This document shows, one piece after another, positions 45,768 to 54,914 of a DNA stretch of 64,000 nt. Numbering within the stretch: position 1 is the first letter of the stretch; each line of letters opens with the position of its first letter. Below the pieces are notes generated by a model. The model saw only the letters and a program-made list of their open reading frames with translations, ran no database searches and was not told the DNA's origin. Both the position numbers and the translations under genes were made by a program. The stretch comes from an uncultured Blastocatellia bacterium (lineage in GTDB: Bacteria > Acidobacteriota > Blastocatellia > HR10): assembly GCA_937934295.1 (NCBI GenBank), contig CALHAI010000006.1:124001-188000 (forward strand). The letters run 5' to 3'.

Positions 45768-47441
45768 ATGACCGAACGCTTGCGTCGAAGCGATCCCTCG
45801 CCGACGCCGCTCTCACCTGAACCGGGGCAAGGCGCTCAGCCGCGGACGCTGCGCCAGCGGGTGGAAGAGCTGCGCGCGTTGGAAGCCCGCGTGCGTCTGG
45901 GCGGCGGTCCGGAGAAGATCGCCCGCCAGCATCGGCAGGGCAAGCTGACGGCCCGCGAGCGGATCGAGCGCTTGCTGGATCCGGGCAGTGACTTCCTGGA
46001 GATCGGGCTTCTGGTCGCCTACGACCAGTATGAGGGGGAAGCGCCTGCGGCCGGTGTCGTCACGGGCATCGGGATGATCCATGGCCGTCCGGTCGTCATC
46101 GTCGCCAATGACGCGACGGTCAAGGCTGGGGCGTGGTGGCCGGAGACGATCAAGAAGATCCTGCGTATGCAAGAGATCACCATGCGCAATCGTGTCCCGA
46201 TCGTGTACTTGGTGGATTCGGCGGGCGTTAATCTCCCCTATCAGAGCGGCGTCTTTCCCGGACAATACGGAGCGGGGCGCATCTTCTACTACAACTCGAT
46301 CATGCGGCGGTATCTGAAGGTCCCGCAGATCGCCGCCGTCATGGGACCTTGCATCGCCGGAGGCGCATACTTGCCCGCGTTGAGCGACGTGATCCTCATG
46401 GTCGAGAAGACCTCGTTCATGGGGCTGGGCGGGCCGAATCTGGTCAAAGGCGCGACGGGGCAGACTGTAGACAGCGAGACACTCGGTGGCGCGTGGACGC
46501 ATAATGCGCTGAGCGGCGTCGCGCACTATCGTGTGAGAGACGACGAAGCCTGCCTGAGGAAGATTCGCGATTTGGTCGCGCTGTTGCCCCCTCCTCCGCC
46601 TCCCCGGCTGCCGATCGCTGAGCCGCGACCTCCGCTTCATCCCCCGGAGGAGATCTACGATATCTTGCCGGCCGATCATCGCCAGGCCTACGACATGTAC
46701 CAGATCCTCGTGCGCCTCTTCGACGGCGGGGAGATCACGGAATTCCAAGCCGATTACGCGCGCGAGATGATCTGCGGGTATGCGCGCATTGAGGGCATCC
46801 CTGTCGGCTTTCTGGCCAACCAACGTGGGCTCGTCAAGAATCCGAAAGGGGGGCCGCCGCGCTTGGGCGGGATCCTCTACACGGAGAGCGCGGAGAAGTC
46901 GGCCTACTTCATCGAGACGTGCAACCGCGAGGGCTTGCCCCTTCTCTTCATCCAAGACGTCTCCGGATTCATGGTCGGGCCCGAGGCCGAACAGAGCGGG
47001 ATCATCCGCGCTGGAGCGCGCATGGTCGAAGCGATGGCGACGGCGACTGTCCCGCGCCTGGTCCTCACCATCAACCATGCCAGCGGAGCTGGATATTATG
47101 CGATGGCCGGTCAGGGCTTCGATCCCGACTTCATCTTCACCTGGCCCACAGGACGCATGGGCGTGATGGAGGGGGATACGGCCATTTACGCCGTGCTCGG
47201 CCCGCAGTTGGAGAAGGCGAAGGAGACCGGACAGATGAGCGACGAGCTGCGCGCGGCCGTCGAGCGCATGCACGCCGAGTACGAACATACGCTCGATGCG
47301 CGGTTCGCCGCCGCGCGTGGTTTCGTGGACGCCATCATCGCGCCGGAGGAGACGCGCCGCGTTCTCGCCCTGGCCTTGCGCGTGACGCTGCACAATCCTG
47401 GCCCGCATATTGGGCCCTTCCATATCCCTGCACTGGAGTGA
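45768..47441 (+). CDS. Acyl-CoA carboxylase, carboxyltransferase subunit
   Basis: A 557-residue carboxyltransferase of the propionyl/methylcrotonyl-CoA carboxylase beta type, with N- and C-terminal crotonase-like halves. The blocks GKLTARERIERLLDPGSDFLE, VMGPCIAGGAYLPALSD and the C-terminal GYYAMAGQGFDPDFIFTWP are conserved. It moves carboxyl from biotin to an acyl-CoA, as in methylcrotonyl-CoA carboxylase. No biotin carboxylase or biotin carrier gene is near, so those subunits must be elsewhere. It starts 3 nt after the rluB stop. Confidence 0.9.
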   Translation: MTERLRRSDPSPTPLSPEPGQGAQPRTLRQRVEELRALEARVRLGGGPEKIARQHRQGKLTARERIERLLDPGSDFLEIGLLVAYDQYEGEAPAAGVVTGIGMIHGRPVVIVANDATVKAGAWWPETIKKILRMQEITMRNRVPIVYLVDSAGVNLPYQSGVFPGQYGAGRIFYYNSIMRRYLKVPQIAAVMGPCIAGGAYLPALSDVILMVEKTSFMGLGGPNLVKGATGQTVDSETLGGAWTHNALSGVAHYRVRDDEACLRKIRDLVALLPPPPPPRLPIAEPRPPLHPPEEIYDILPADHRQAYDMYQILVRLFDGGEITEFQADYAREMICGYARIEGIPVGFLANQRGLVKNPKGGPPRLGGILYTESAEKSAYFIETCNREGLPLLFIQDVSGFMVGPEAEQSGIIRAGARMVEAMATATVPRLVLTINHASGAGYYAMAGQGFDPDFIFTWPTGRMGVMEGDTAIYAVLGPQLEKAKETGQMSDELRAAVERMHAEYEHTLDARFAAARGFVDAIIAPEETRRVLALALRVTLHNPGPHIGPFHIPALE

Positions 47442-47451
47442 CGCGCCCATC

Positions 47452-48390
47452 ATGCGTGACGATTTCGAGCATCGGCTCCCTGAGGGCAAGCCCTTCGACG
47501 CCGTCGGCTTCGGTCTGAACGCGGTGGATTATTTGATCACCGTCCCACAATATCCGGCGTTCAACACGAAGGTGCAACTCCGCGAGCACGTCGTGCGCCC
47601 GGGTGGGCAAGTGGCCACGGCGATGGTCGCCTTGGCGCGGTTGGGTTGCCGCACGCGCTACATCGGGAAGGTCGGCGATGATGAGTTCGGACGGCTGCAA
47701 CTGCAGTCGCTCGCCGAGGCTGGCGTGGAGCACTCTCAGGTGAAGATCGTCCCGGGCGCCACGAGCCAGCTCGCCTTCATCCTCATTGATGAACGGAGCG
47801 GCGAACGGACGATCATCTGGGGGCGCGATCCCCGCTTAGTCATGCGCCCGGAAGAATTGAGTCGCGAGGCGATCACCGCAGGGCGCATCCTTCATCTGGA
47901 TGGCCACGATGTCGCCGCTGCCGTTCAAGCCGCTCGGTGGGCGCGCGCGGACGGCATCCCCGTCGTCATTGACCTGGACACCTTCTACCCGGGCGTCGAG
48001 GACTTGTTGCCGCTTGTGGATTATCTCATCACGTCAGCCGAATTTCCGAAGCAGTTCCTGGGGATCACCGAACCGGAAGAAGCCCTGCGCGCGCTCAAGC
48101 GATGGTACAAAAATCACTTCGTGGCCATCACGCTCGGCGATCAAGGCGCCATCGCCTATTATCACGGCGTCTTCATCCACTCGCCAGCCTTTCGCGTCCC
48201 GTGTCGAGATACGACGGGTGCGGGCGACGCCTTTCGCGGCGGCTTCATCTACGGGCTCTTGAAGGGCATGAGCGTCACCGAGACGCTGCGCTTCGCCAAC
48301 GCCGTCGCGGGGTTGAACTGTCGGGGCGTGGGCGCTCGCGGCGGTCTGCCGACGCTCGCGGAGGTCGAGGAGCTCCTCCGCACGCAGTGA
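47452..48390 (+). CDS. PfkB-family carbohydrate/nucleoside kinase
   Basis: A 312-residue ribokinase-fold kinase. The N-terminal GLNAVDYLITVP and VRPGGQVATAMVALARLG blocks are the first PfkB signature region. DTTGAGDAFRGGF (about 253-265), with catalytic Asp259, is the second. The sugar or nucleoside substrate cannot be told from the sequence. It lies 10 nt after the acyl-CoA carboxylase gene and 33 nt before the glycosyltransferase gene. Confidence 0.87.
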   Translation: MRDDFEHRLPEGKPFDAVGFGLNAVDYLITVPQYPAFNTKVQLREHVVRPGGQVATAMVALARLGCRTRYIGKVGDDEFGRLQLQSLAEAGVEHSQVKIVPGATSQLAFILIDERSGERTIIWGRDPRLVMRPEELSREAITAGRILHLDGHDVAAAVQAARWARADGIPVVIDLDTFYPGVEDLLPLVDYLITSAEFPKQFLGITEPEEALRALKRWYKNHFVAITLGDQGAIAYYHGVFIHSPAFRVPCRDTTGAGDAFRGGFIYGLLKGMSVTETLRFANAVAGLNCRGVGARGGLPTLAEVEELLRTQ

Positions 48391-48423
48391 CCGAGTGCGC
48401 ACCTTTGCAGTGACGAGCGAAAG

Positions 48424-49668
48424 ATGGGAAGCGATGCCATCCGCCTCGCCCTGATCTCGCCAGAATTCCCCGCTCCGCCGACCAGCGGGGGGAAGAAGCG
48501 GACGTTTCATCTGCTCGATGCCCTCGCTCGCCTCGGAACGGTGGATCTCATCACCTTCTCCGAGCATCCGGAGGCCGAAACGCCGCAACTCTTGCACGCG
48601 ATATGCCGACGCGTGGACATCATTCGCCTGCCCGAGCACTCGCGACGACTCCTCCCCTTCCTCATTCGGAATCTCCGACGCGCCGCGCGAGGGATCAACC
48701 CATTGATTGATCGCTTCTCCGAATCCTCCGTGTGCGAGACCCTGTGGCGCCGCCTCCACCATGAGACATACGACCTCGTCGTCCTCGAACATTCTTGGAT
48801 CGCGCATTATATCTCACTTGTGCGGGACGTGCAGCCGCAGGCTCGGATCATCCTCGACTGCCACAACATCGAATCCGATCTCTGGCGCCAGTATTACGAG
48901 CATCCGCCGAAGTTCTGGCACAAGCTGGCGGCTTATCGCTTCTGGCGATCGGCGCTCGAGCAGGAGCGGACGTATCTGCGGCTCGCCGATCTCGTCTGGG
49001 TCGTCTCCGAAACCGATGCCGAGCGCGCTCGCGCCCTCGCGCCATCGGCGCGCGTTCGGGTGATCCCGAATGGGACGATCCCCCTCCCGAGAGAAGCCCT
49101 CTCCGCGAACGTGACCGGACCTCCGATCATCGGCTTCCTCGGCTCCTTGGACTATCCCCCGAATGAGAGTGGGATGCGGTTCTTCTTGGATCGCATCTGG
49201 CCCGCGATTCGAGCGGCCGTGCCGGATGCGCGCCTGATGGTCATCGGGCGACCGAGCGCCTGGCTGTTACGGCGCGCGCGCACCGATGCCCATCTGTTCG
49301 TGGTCGGGGAGGTCTCAGACATCACCCCATACCTTCGACAATGGGCGCTCATGGTCGTCCCCCTGCTATATGGAGGGGGGACGCGGATGAAGATCCTCGA
49401 TGCGTGGGCTCATGGGATCGCCGTCGTCTCCACGAGCAAAGGAGCCGAGGGGATTCATACCAGGCCCGGCGAAGAGGTGTGGATCGCCGATGCCCCGAAC
49501 GAGTTCGCGCATGCCGTCATCCATCTGTTGCGCGATGCGGCGGAACGTCACCGTTTGGCCCGCAGCGGATACGAGCGCGCCAGATGCGACTATAGCTGGG
49601 ATACCATCGCCGAACGCGCGCGCCATCAGGTCATCACGCTGCTCACCGGGAACGACGTTTCGCTTTAG
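48424..49668 (+). CDS. GT4-family glycosyltransferase
   Basis: A 414-residue GT-B glycosyltransferase. The N-terminal LALISPEFPAPPTSGGKKR loop and the C-terminal VVPLLYGGGTRMKILDAWAHGIAVVST block resemble the sugar transferases of exopolysaccharide and PEP-CTERM/EpsH-type loci. It probably adds a sugar to a lipid-linked or surface glycan. There is no membrane segment. Its 3' end overlaps the convergent SufR-like gene by 26 nt. Confidence 0.85.
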   Translation: MGSDAIRLALISPEFPAPPTSGGKKRTFHLLDALARLGTVDLITFSEHPEAETPQLLHAICRRVDIIRLPEHSRRLLPFLIRNLRRAARGINPLIDRFSESSVCETLWRRLHHETYDLVVLEHSWIAHYISLVRDVQPQARIILDCHNIESDLWRQYYEHPPKFWHKLAAYRFWRSALEQERTYLRLADLVWVVSETDAERARALAPSARVRVIPNGTIPLPREALSANVTGPPIIGFLGSLDYPPNESGMRFFLDRIWPAIRAAVPDARLMVIGRPSAWLLRRARTDAHLFVVGEVSDITPYLRQWALMVVPLLYGGGTRMKILDAWAHGIAVVSTSKGAEGIHTRPGEEVWIADAPNEFAHAVIHLLRDAAERHRLARSGYERARCDYSWDTIAERARHQVITLLTGNDVSL

Positions 49669-50419
49669 AAGAGGCGGCTCGACGCCGGCGAGTCTCGGAC
49701 GCCTCGGGCTGACGCGCGCTCTCCGGAGGCATCGCCCTCCGACGCAAGGAGATCGGAGCCGACTCGTGGATGACGTACGAGCAACAGGTCCCCCCACTGG
49801 CGATGTGATTGATGCGCGTCACTTCGACGCCGAGCAATTCCCGAATGAAGGCCAACTCCGTCTGACACGGCTGCGGATAGACGCGCGCGACGTGATACAG
49901 GGCGCAGTTGTGCTCGGTGAGCACATATCCTCGTTCCGTCTTCTGCCATCGCGCCATGTAACCGTTCTCGCTCATGATGCGCGCGATCTCGGCCACACGC
50001 TCTTCGAGCGTCTTCCCCTCAAGGCGCGGCGCATACGTAGCGATCAGTCGTTCCTTGCGGTGCTCGAACAGCTCGTCAACACGCCCCATCCCTTCCTCGG
50101 CCGCGAGGCATTCGAGCAGATTCAGGACGAGCTGATGATACCCCTTCGGGAAGAGTGCCTCCGCCTCTTCCGTGAGCTTATACACGTGGGTCGGACGCCC
50201 CATCGGGCGACGCTCAATCTCGATCCGCACCAAGTCGGCGTTCTCCAAGGCCAGCAAATGGCGTCGCACGCCCATTGGCGTGATGTTCAACGCCGCCGCC
50301 ATCTCCTCGACCGTCGCGCGGCCGCGCCGCTTGAGCAGATCGAGGATCTGACGCCGCGTCGAATCCCGGACCCATTTGTCCGTCTGCAGCTCATTGATCT
50401 CGCGCAACTCGAGCGTCAT
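49643..50419 (-). CDS. SufR-like iron-sulfur transcriptional regulator
   Basis: A 258-residue DNA-binding protein. The N-terminal winged helix (about 16-75; RRQILDLLKRRGRATVEEMAAALN) is of the DeoR/ArsR type. The C-terminal part has C172-x12-C185 (HNCALYHVARVYPQPC) and C212-C213 (GGTCCSY). The x12 spacing is that of the cluster-binding region in SufR, a repressor of Fe-S assembly genes. No suf genes are here, so the targets lie elsewhere. The basic tail after residue 225 is unusual. GAGGGGG precedes ATG 50419. Confidence 0.82.
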   Translation of the reverse strand: MTLELREINELQTDKWVRDSTRRQILDLLKRRGRATVEEMAAALNITPMGVRRHLLALENADLVRIEIERRPMGRPTHVYKLTEEAEALFPKGYHQLVLNLLECLAAEEGMGRVDELFEHRKERLIATYAPRLEGKTLEERVAEIARIMSENGYMARWQKTERGYVLTEHNCALYHVARVYPQPCQTELAFIRELLGVEVTRINHIASGGTCCSYVIHESAPISLRRRAMPPESARQPEASETRRRRAASSKAKRRSR

Positions 50420-50549
50420 CGTCCCCCTCTTGAAGACCCATCGCTCAGCACCAGCGCGACGCGCGCCTGGCACGATGCCCTTCCCGCAAGGCCTCTGGTG
50501 CCGTTCGGGGCGCTCGCTCCTCTCCCGATCATTACGGCTTCATTATAGG

Positions 50550-51137
50550 TCAATTCCGAGCGCTCCTTCCACCATGCGGAGTCCCGGTCGCTCGCTTCCA
50601 TATCCACAGGACGAGAACGGCCAAGAGCGCCCCCCCGAGATCGATCCCCCAATCGCGGAGTGAACCGGTCCGCGCCGTCAAGAGGCTCTGCCGATATTCA
50701 TCCACAGCGGCCACGACGGCGACCAGCAGAAGCGCGCGCCTGACATCGCGAGCACCTGCGATGCCCAATCGTCCGCTCCAGGCGCGGATGAAGAGCACCG
50801 CCAGGATCGCGTACTCGACCACGTGAGCGAGTTTGCGAATCCCCAAGTGCAGCGCATCGAGCAGCTCGGGATCAGCTGCAGGGAACATCCAGCGTAACAG
50901 CGGCAACAACAGGCGCGACGTCTGCGTCGCCGCGAATGTTTGCGACGAGAAGCCCAACACCAGACTCGTCCATAACAGCGCGGGGAGCCATCGAATGGCG
51001 AAGTCCCGAAGGGCAGAACCCTTCCACGAAGAAGGAGATGCCCGATGCTCTCGCGATGGTTTTCGAGCGCGCGACGCCCGCCCATCGGCAGCGATCGCCG
51101 AACCTTTCGATATGGCGCATCCTCGTCTTCGGTTCAT
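50550..51137 (-). CDS. VanZ-like membrane protein
   Basis: A 195-residue protein with a basic N-terminal tail (about 1-43) and four membrane helices. The RKLAHVVEYAILAVLF block and the DEYRQSLLTARTGSLRDWGIDLGG block are the two VanZ-family signatures. Glycopeptide resistance through VanZ is known only for a few members; most have no assigned role. The start ATG overlaps the stop of the upstream hypothetical gene (ATGA). Part of the N-terminal tail may not be translated if a later start is used. Confidence 0.82.
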   Translation of the reverse strand: MNRRRGCAISKGSAIAADGRASRARKPSREHRASPSSWKGSALRDFAIRWLPALLWTSLVLGFSSQTFAATQTSRLLLPLLRWMFPAADPELLDALHLGIRKLAHVVEYAILAVLFIRAWSGRLGIAGARDVRRALLLVAVVAAVDEYRQSLLTARTGSLRDWGIDLGGALLAVLVLWIWKRATGTPHGGRSARN

Positions 51138-51727
51138 GAGGACCTTCGCCTTCTCGGTTCCGGCATACCCACCATGGTGAAATCCACCAAATTCACCGTT
51201 GCGTAGACGGCTGGTCGGAACGAGCGCAAGAGCAGGAGCGAGAGGACACCGCCCTCACGCCGACCGGCGAATTGATGGACGAGCTGCGGGAAATCCCGCA
51301 CTTCGCGAAGACCATGGCGCGAGATCGAGAACTCCAGCGCTCTCACCAAAGCGAGGAATTCCGCCCTGCGTCCTTCCTCCAAAGGCTCGGGCACGCGACA
51401 GATCATCGGCACGTTGCGCTCCGTGAAGTGCTGCATGACCGTCTCAGGGGTCCGCATCAAGCGCCCGACCACGAAGGCGACGCGTGGGGCGTGAACGCAC
51501 CGCCATCCCCGCCGATGGAGCACGCCCGGTGCCACCAATTCCTGCACGAGGCGGACGATCCCGCACTTTCGAGCCATGGGGAAGTTCGCGGAGAGCTGCC
51601 GCAGCAGCTCGCCCCGTGTCCATCCGCGCGTGACCTGCGGCGCGCGCCCCCCTGTGGGGGACGCGCGCTCCAACAGCTCGAACGCCGCCGCGTAGAGCCG
51701 CCACATCATCCCCGAGGCTCCAGACAC
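51134..51727 (-). CDS. Hypothetical protein upstream of the VanZ-like gene
   Basis: A 197-residue protein rich in Arg, Leu and Val, without Cys motifs, signal peptide or clear membrane helices. I recognise no family. Its stop overlaps the start of the VanZ-like gene by 4 nt, which supports translation. It has ATG codons at 51727 and 51709-51706; no strong ribosome site decides between them. The two genes may act together in envelope biology, by context alone. Confidence 0.6.
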   Translation of the reverse strand: MSGASGMMWRLYAAAFELLERASPTGGRAPQVTRGWTRGELLRQLSANFPMARKCGIVRLVQELVAPGVLHRRGWRCVHAPRVAFVVGRLMRTPETVMQHFTERNVPMICRVPEPLEEGRRAEFLALVRALEFSISRHGLREVRDFPQLVHQFAGRREGGVLSLLLLRSFRPAVYATVNLVDFTMVGMPEPRRRRSS

Positions 51728-51842
51728 GTGAAGGTTGAGTCTGACAGATCCCCCCAGTCCCGGTAAAGCCGGTCCAGGGCCCTCACGCCGATGCGCCGGT
51801 CAAAGAGGGCATGTCCTTGAGACGGCGCCGCTTAGCCGAGAC

Positions 51843-51856
51843 CACAATATCTTGTG
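51843..51856 (+). promoter_or_regulatory. NrdR-like box 1
   Basis: CACAATATCTTGTG: the palindromic arms CACAA and TTGTG flank four A/T-rich bases, as in NrdR boxes. It lies directly upstream of the -35. Confidence 0.6.
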
Positions 51857-51866
51857 ATCTTTTCTC

Positions 51867-51895
51867 TTGACAAGCCAGCATATTGTGCATACACT
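51867..51895 (+). promoter_or_regulatory. Promoter of nrdJ
   Basis: TTGACA (51867-51872), 17 nt and TACACT (51890-51895). NrdR-like box 2 lies within the spacer, so a bound repressor would block polymerase. Confidence 0.65.
51874..51887 (+). promoter_or_regulatory. NrdR-like box 2, degenerate
   Basis: Only the right half (TTGTG) is kept; the left half matches weakly. Its centre is exactly 31 bp from that of box 1, the three-helical-turn spacing usual for paired NrdR boxes. Confidence 0.5.
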
Positions 51896-52068
51896 AGGGG
51901 CCGTCACGCTGGTGAGCGGTTCGACCGGCGTCGCCGCAGTCAAAGTGAGAGCGCGCGAAAAGAGGGGGATTTTTCCCCGCGAAGGCCCCGTCGTTAGGGG
52001 TGAGGGGGCCCTTGGGCGCGCTAGGTGGCCGCGGCGCGAAGATACGCTCAACGTGAGGAGGGTGACCT

Positions 52069-54837
52069 ATGCAGAAGCGGGAAGAGATCGGCCCTGTGTC
52101 CTTCGGCGATACTGTCCTAATCCAACGATTCTTCACGCGTCCGGGCATACATCCTTTTGACGAAATTCCGTGGGAGCGACGAACGGCGCGCATTCTCGGC
52201 AGCGATGGCTCGGTCGTCTTTGAGCAAACGGATGTGGAATTCCCGGCCTTCTGGTCGCAGTTGGCGACCGACATCGTGGCGCAGAAATATTTTCGCGGAC
52301 GGCTCGGCTCTCCTGAGCGAGAGTCCAGTGTGCGCCAATTGATCGGGCGCGTCGTCAACACGCTCACCGAGTGGGGGATCAGAGGCAGCTATTTCGCCTC
52401 TCCCGAAGCTGCCGAGACCTTCCGCGCTGAGCTGACCTATCTCCTGCTGCACCAGATGGCCTCGTTCAATAGCCCTGTGTGGTTCAACGTCGGCGTCGAG
52501 CCCCATCCGCAATGTTCGGCCTGCTTCATCCTCTCCATTGAGGACAGCATGGATTCGATCTTGGAGTGGTACAAGACCGAGGGCAAGATCTTCCAAGGTG
52601 GATCGGGATCGGGGATCAACCTCTCGAAGCTCCGCTCCTCGAAGGAATACCTCTCCAAAGGGGGGAGGGCATCAGGCCCTGTCTCCTTCATGCGCGGTGC
52701 GGATGCCATTGCCGGGACGATCAAAAGCGGCGGGAAGACGCGGCGCGCGGCCAAGATGGTCGTGCTCAATGTGGATCACCCCGACATCCTCGAATTCATC
52801 TGGTGCAAGGCGAAGGAGGAGCGGAAAGCCTACGCGCTCGCCGAAGCCGGATACGACATGTCCTCCCTCGATTCCGAAGGTTGGATCTCGATCCAGTATC
52901 AGAACGCCAATAACTCCGTCCGCGTCACAGACGAGTTCATGCGCGCGGTGCTCGAGGATCGAGAATGGCCGTTACGTGCCGTCACGACCGGGGAAGTCGT
53001 GGAGGTGCTGCGGGCACGAGAGATCCTGCGCCAGATCGCGCAAGCGGCATGGGAGTGCGGCGATCCGGGGATACAGTTCGATACGACGATCAATGCCTGG
53101 CATACCTGTCCAAACAGTGGGCGAATCCATGCCAGTAACCCGTGCTCCGAGTATATGCACTTGGACGACAGCGCCTGTAACTTAGCCTCGCTCAACCTGA
53201 TGAGGTTCCTCCGCCCTGATGGCGAGTTCGATATCGCGGCATTTCGACATGCTGTTTCGGTCATGATCCTGGCCCAGGAGATCATCGTCGGGAATTCGAG
53301 CTATCCGACGCCGAAGATCGCGCACAATGCCGTCGCCTTTCGGCAATTGGGCCTGGGCTATGCTAATCTCGGCGCTCTGCTCATGTCGCACGGTCTCCCG
53401 TACGATTCCGAGGAAGGGCGGGCGTATGCGGCGGCGATCACGGCCCTGATGACCGGACAGGCCTATCTGACCTCGGCGCGGATCGCCGAGCGCATGGGCC
53501 CCTTCGCCGGTTTCGCGCTCAATCGCGATCCCATGCTGCGCGTCATTCGCAAGCACCGCGACAGCCTGGCCCGCATTGACGCGCGGCTGGTCCCCCCCGA
53601 ACTCCTGGGAGCGGCTCACGAGGTCTGGGAAGAAGCCCTCCGCCTGGGCGAGCTCTATGGGTATCGCAACGCGCAGGTGACGGTGCTCGCTCCGACAGGA
53701 ACGATCTCGTTCATGATGGACTGCGATACGACGGGGATCGAGCCCGACATCGCTCTGGTCAAGTACAAGAGGCTCGTCGGCGGCGGCGTCATCAAGATCG
53801 TCAATCAAACGGTCCCACGCGCCCTTCGTCAATTGGGCTACGAGGAAGGACAGATCCGCGAGATCATGGCGTATCTCGAAGAGCGCGGGACGATCGAGGG
53901 CGCCCCGCATCTCAAGGAGGGGCATGAGCCGGTCTTCGATTGCGCCTTTCGTCCGGCCAATGGTCGGCGCTCGATTCATTATATGGGGCATGTGCGGATG
54001 ATGGCCGCCGTGCAACCCTTCCTGAGTGGCGCCATCAGTAAGACGTGCAATCTCCCGCACGACATCACGGTCGAGGAGATCGAGCAGCTCTTCATTGACG
54101 CCTGGAGGATGGGGCTCAAGGCCATCGCCATTTACCGCGATGGGTCCAAGCGCACGCAGCCGCTCTCGACGGGTGAGAAAGAGAGCGCTCGATCACCCGC
54201 CGATGAGAGAAAGGTCGCGGAGACGACAGCTTCCGGAGCGTCGCATCGTCCGATCCGGCGCCGATTGCCCGATACCCGTCGGGCGATCACGCATCATTTC
54301 ACGATCACGACGCAAGATGGGTCGGTCCACGATGGCTACATCACCGTGGGCATGTATGAGGACGGCAGTCCCGGAGAGATCTTCGTCACCGTCGCCAAGG
54401 AGGGGAGCACGATCTCCGGCCTGATGGATGCCTTCGCGACGGCGATCTCCATCGCCCTGCAGTACGGCGTTCCTCTGGAAGTCCTCGTGCGGAAGTTCAG
54501 CCACATGCGGTTTGAACCCTCGGGGGTGACGACCAATCCGGAGATTCGCGTGGCGAAGTCGCTCGTGGACTACATCTTCCGTTGGCTCGCCTCGCAGTTC
54601 CTGGATGCGGAGACGCAAGCGCAGCTGGGCGTGCTGACGCCACAAGTGCGCGCGCGGCTCGTCGCCGAAGCGGAACGGCCCCCGACCGCCGAGGAGCGAC
54701 AAAGAGCCCTCATCGCGCACGACACCTACATCACCCAAGCCGATGCTCCCGTGTGCCCGGACTGCGGGACCATCATGGTGCGCAACGGCTCGTGTTACCG
54801 TTGCTTCAACTGTGGCGAGACGACCGGATGCTCGTGA
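52069..54837 (+). CDS. nrdJ: Class II (B12-dependent) ribonucleoside-diphosphate reductase
   Basis: A 922-residue single-chain reductase of the adenosylcobalamin type; no beta subunit gene follows. The first redox Cys is in PHPQCSACFIL (about 149-152). The catalytic loop NPCSEYMHLDDSACNLASLNL lies at about 357-377, with the second block CDTTGIEPD near 550. The C-terminus has a zinc ribbon (CPDCGTIM, CYRCFNCGETTGC). It makes deoxynucleotides without oxygen, which suits an anaerobic or facultative organism. The full length is present with no intein. Two NrdR-like boxes lie at the promoter. Confidence 0.95.
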   Translation: MQKREEIGPVSFGDTVLIQRFFTRPGIHPFDEIPWERRTARILGSDGSVVFEQTDVEFPAFWSQLATDIVAQKYFRGRLGSPERESSVRQLIGRVVNTLTEWGIRGSYFASPEAAETFRAELTYLLLHQMASFNSPVWFNVGVEPHPQCSACFILSIEDSMDSILEWYKTEGKIFQGGSGSGINLSKLRSSKEYLSKGGRASGPVSFMRGADAIAGTIKSGGKTRRAAKMVVLNVDHPDILEFIWCKAKEERKAYALAEAGYDMSSLDSEGWISIQYQNANNSVRVTDEFMRAVLEDREWPLRAVTTGEVVEVLRAREILRQIAQAAWECGDPGIQFDTTINAWHTCPNSGRIHASNPCSEYMHLDDSACNLASLNLMRFLRPDGEFDIAAFRHAVSVMILAQEIIVGNSSYPTPKIAHNAVAFRQLGLGYANLGALLMSHGLPYDSEEGRAYAAAITALMTGQAYLTSARIAERMGPFAGFALNRDPMLRVIRKHRDSLARIDARLVPPELLGAAHEVWEEALRLGELYGYRNAQVTVLAPTGTISFMMDCDTTGIEPDIALVKYKRLVGGGVIKIVNQTVPRALRQLGYEEGQIREIMAYLEERGTIEGAPHLKEGHEPVFDCAFRPANGRRSIHYMGHVRMMAAVQPFLSGAISKTCNLPHDITVEEIEQLFIDAWRMGLKAIAIYRDGSKRTQPLSTGEKESARSPADERKVAETTASGASHRPIRRRLPDTRRAITHHFTITTQDGSVHDGYITVGMYEDGSPGEIFVTVAKEGSTISGLMDAFATAISIALQYGVPLEVLVRKFSHMRFEPSGVTTNPEIRVAKSLVDYIFRWLASQFLDAETQAQLGVLTPQVRARLVAEAERPPTAEERQRALIAHDTYITQADAPVCPDCGTIMVRNGSCYRCFNCGETTGCS

Positions 54838-54914
54838 GCGAGACCCGACCCCGCGCGCTCGGCCTCGTCGCACCAGCGCGCGGGGCGCGTTCCTCTCCCT
54901 TCTGAGGAGCGCCC

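Larger units (their letters stand above)
51728..52068. other. Control region and leader of the ribonucleotide reductase gene
   Basis: The 341 nt hold a promoter and two NrdR-like boxes near 51843-51895, then a leader of about 165 nt. The leader has a stem near 51962-51978 (GGGGGA, T-run, TCCCC) and a GTGAGGAGGGTGACC ribosome site before ATG 52069. I looked for a cobalamin riboswitch, which would suit a B12-dependent enzyme, and did not find its conserved B12 box. Confidence 0.55.

Noticed and set aside
51900-52068. Cobalamin riboswitch ahead of the B12-dependent reductase
   Set aside because: No B12 box or conserved core could be found; the leader shows only short GC-rich stems.
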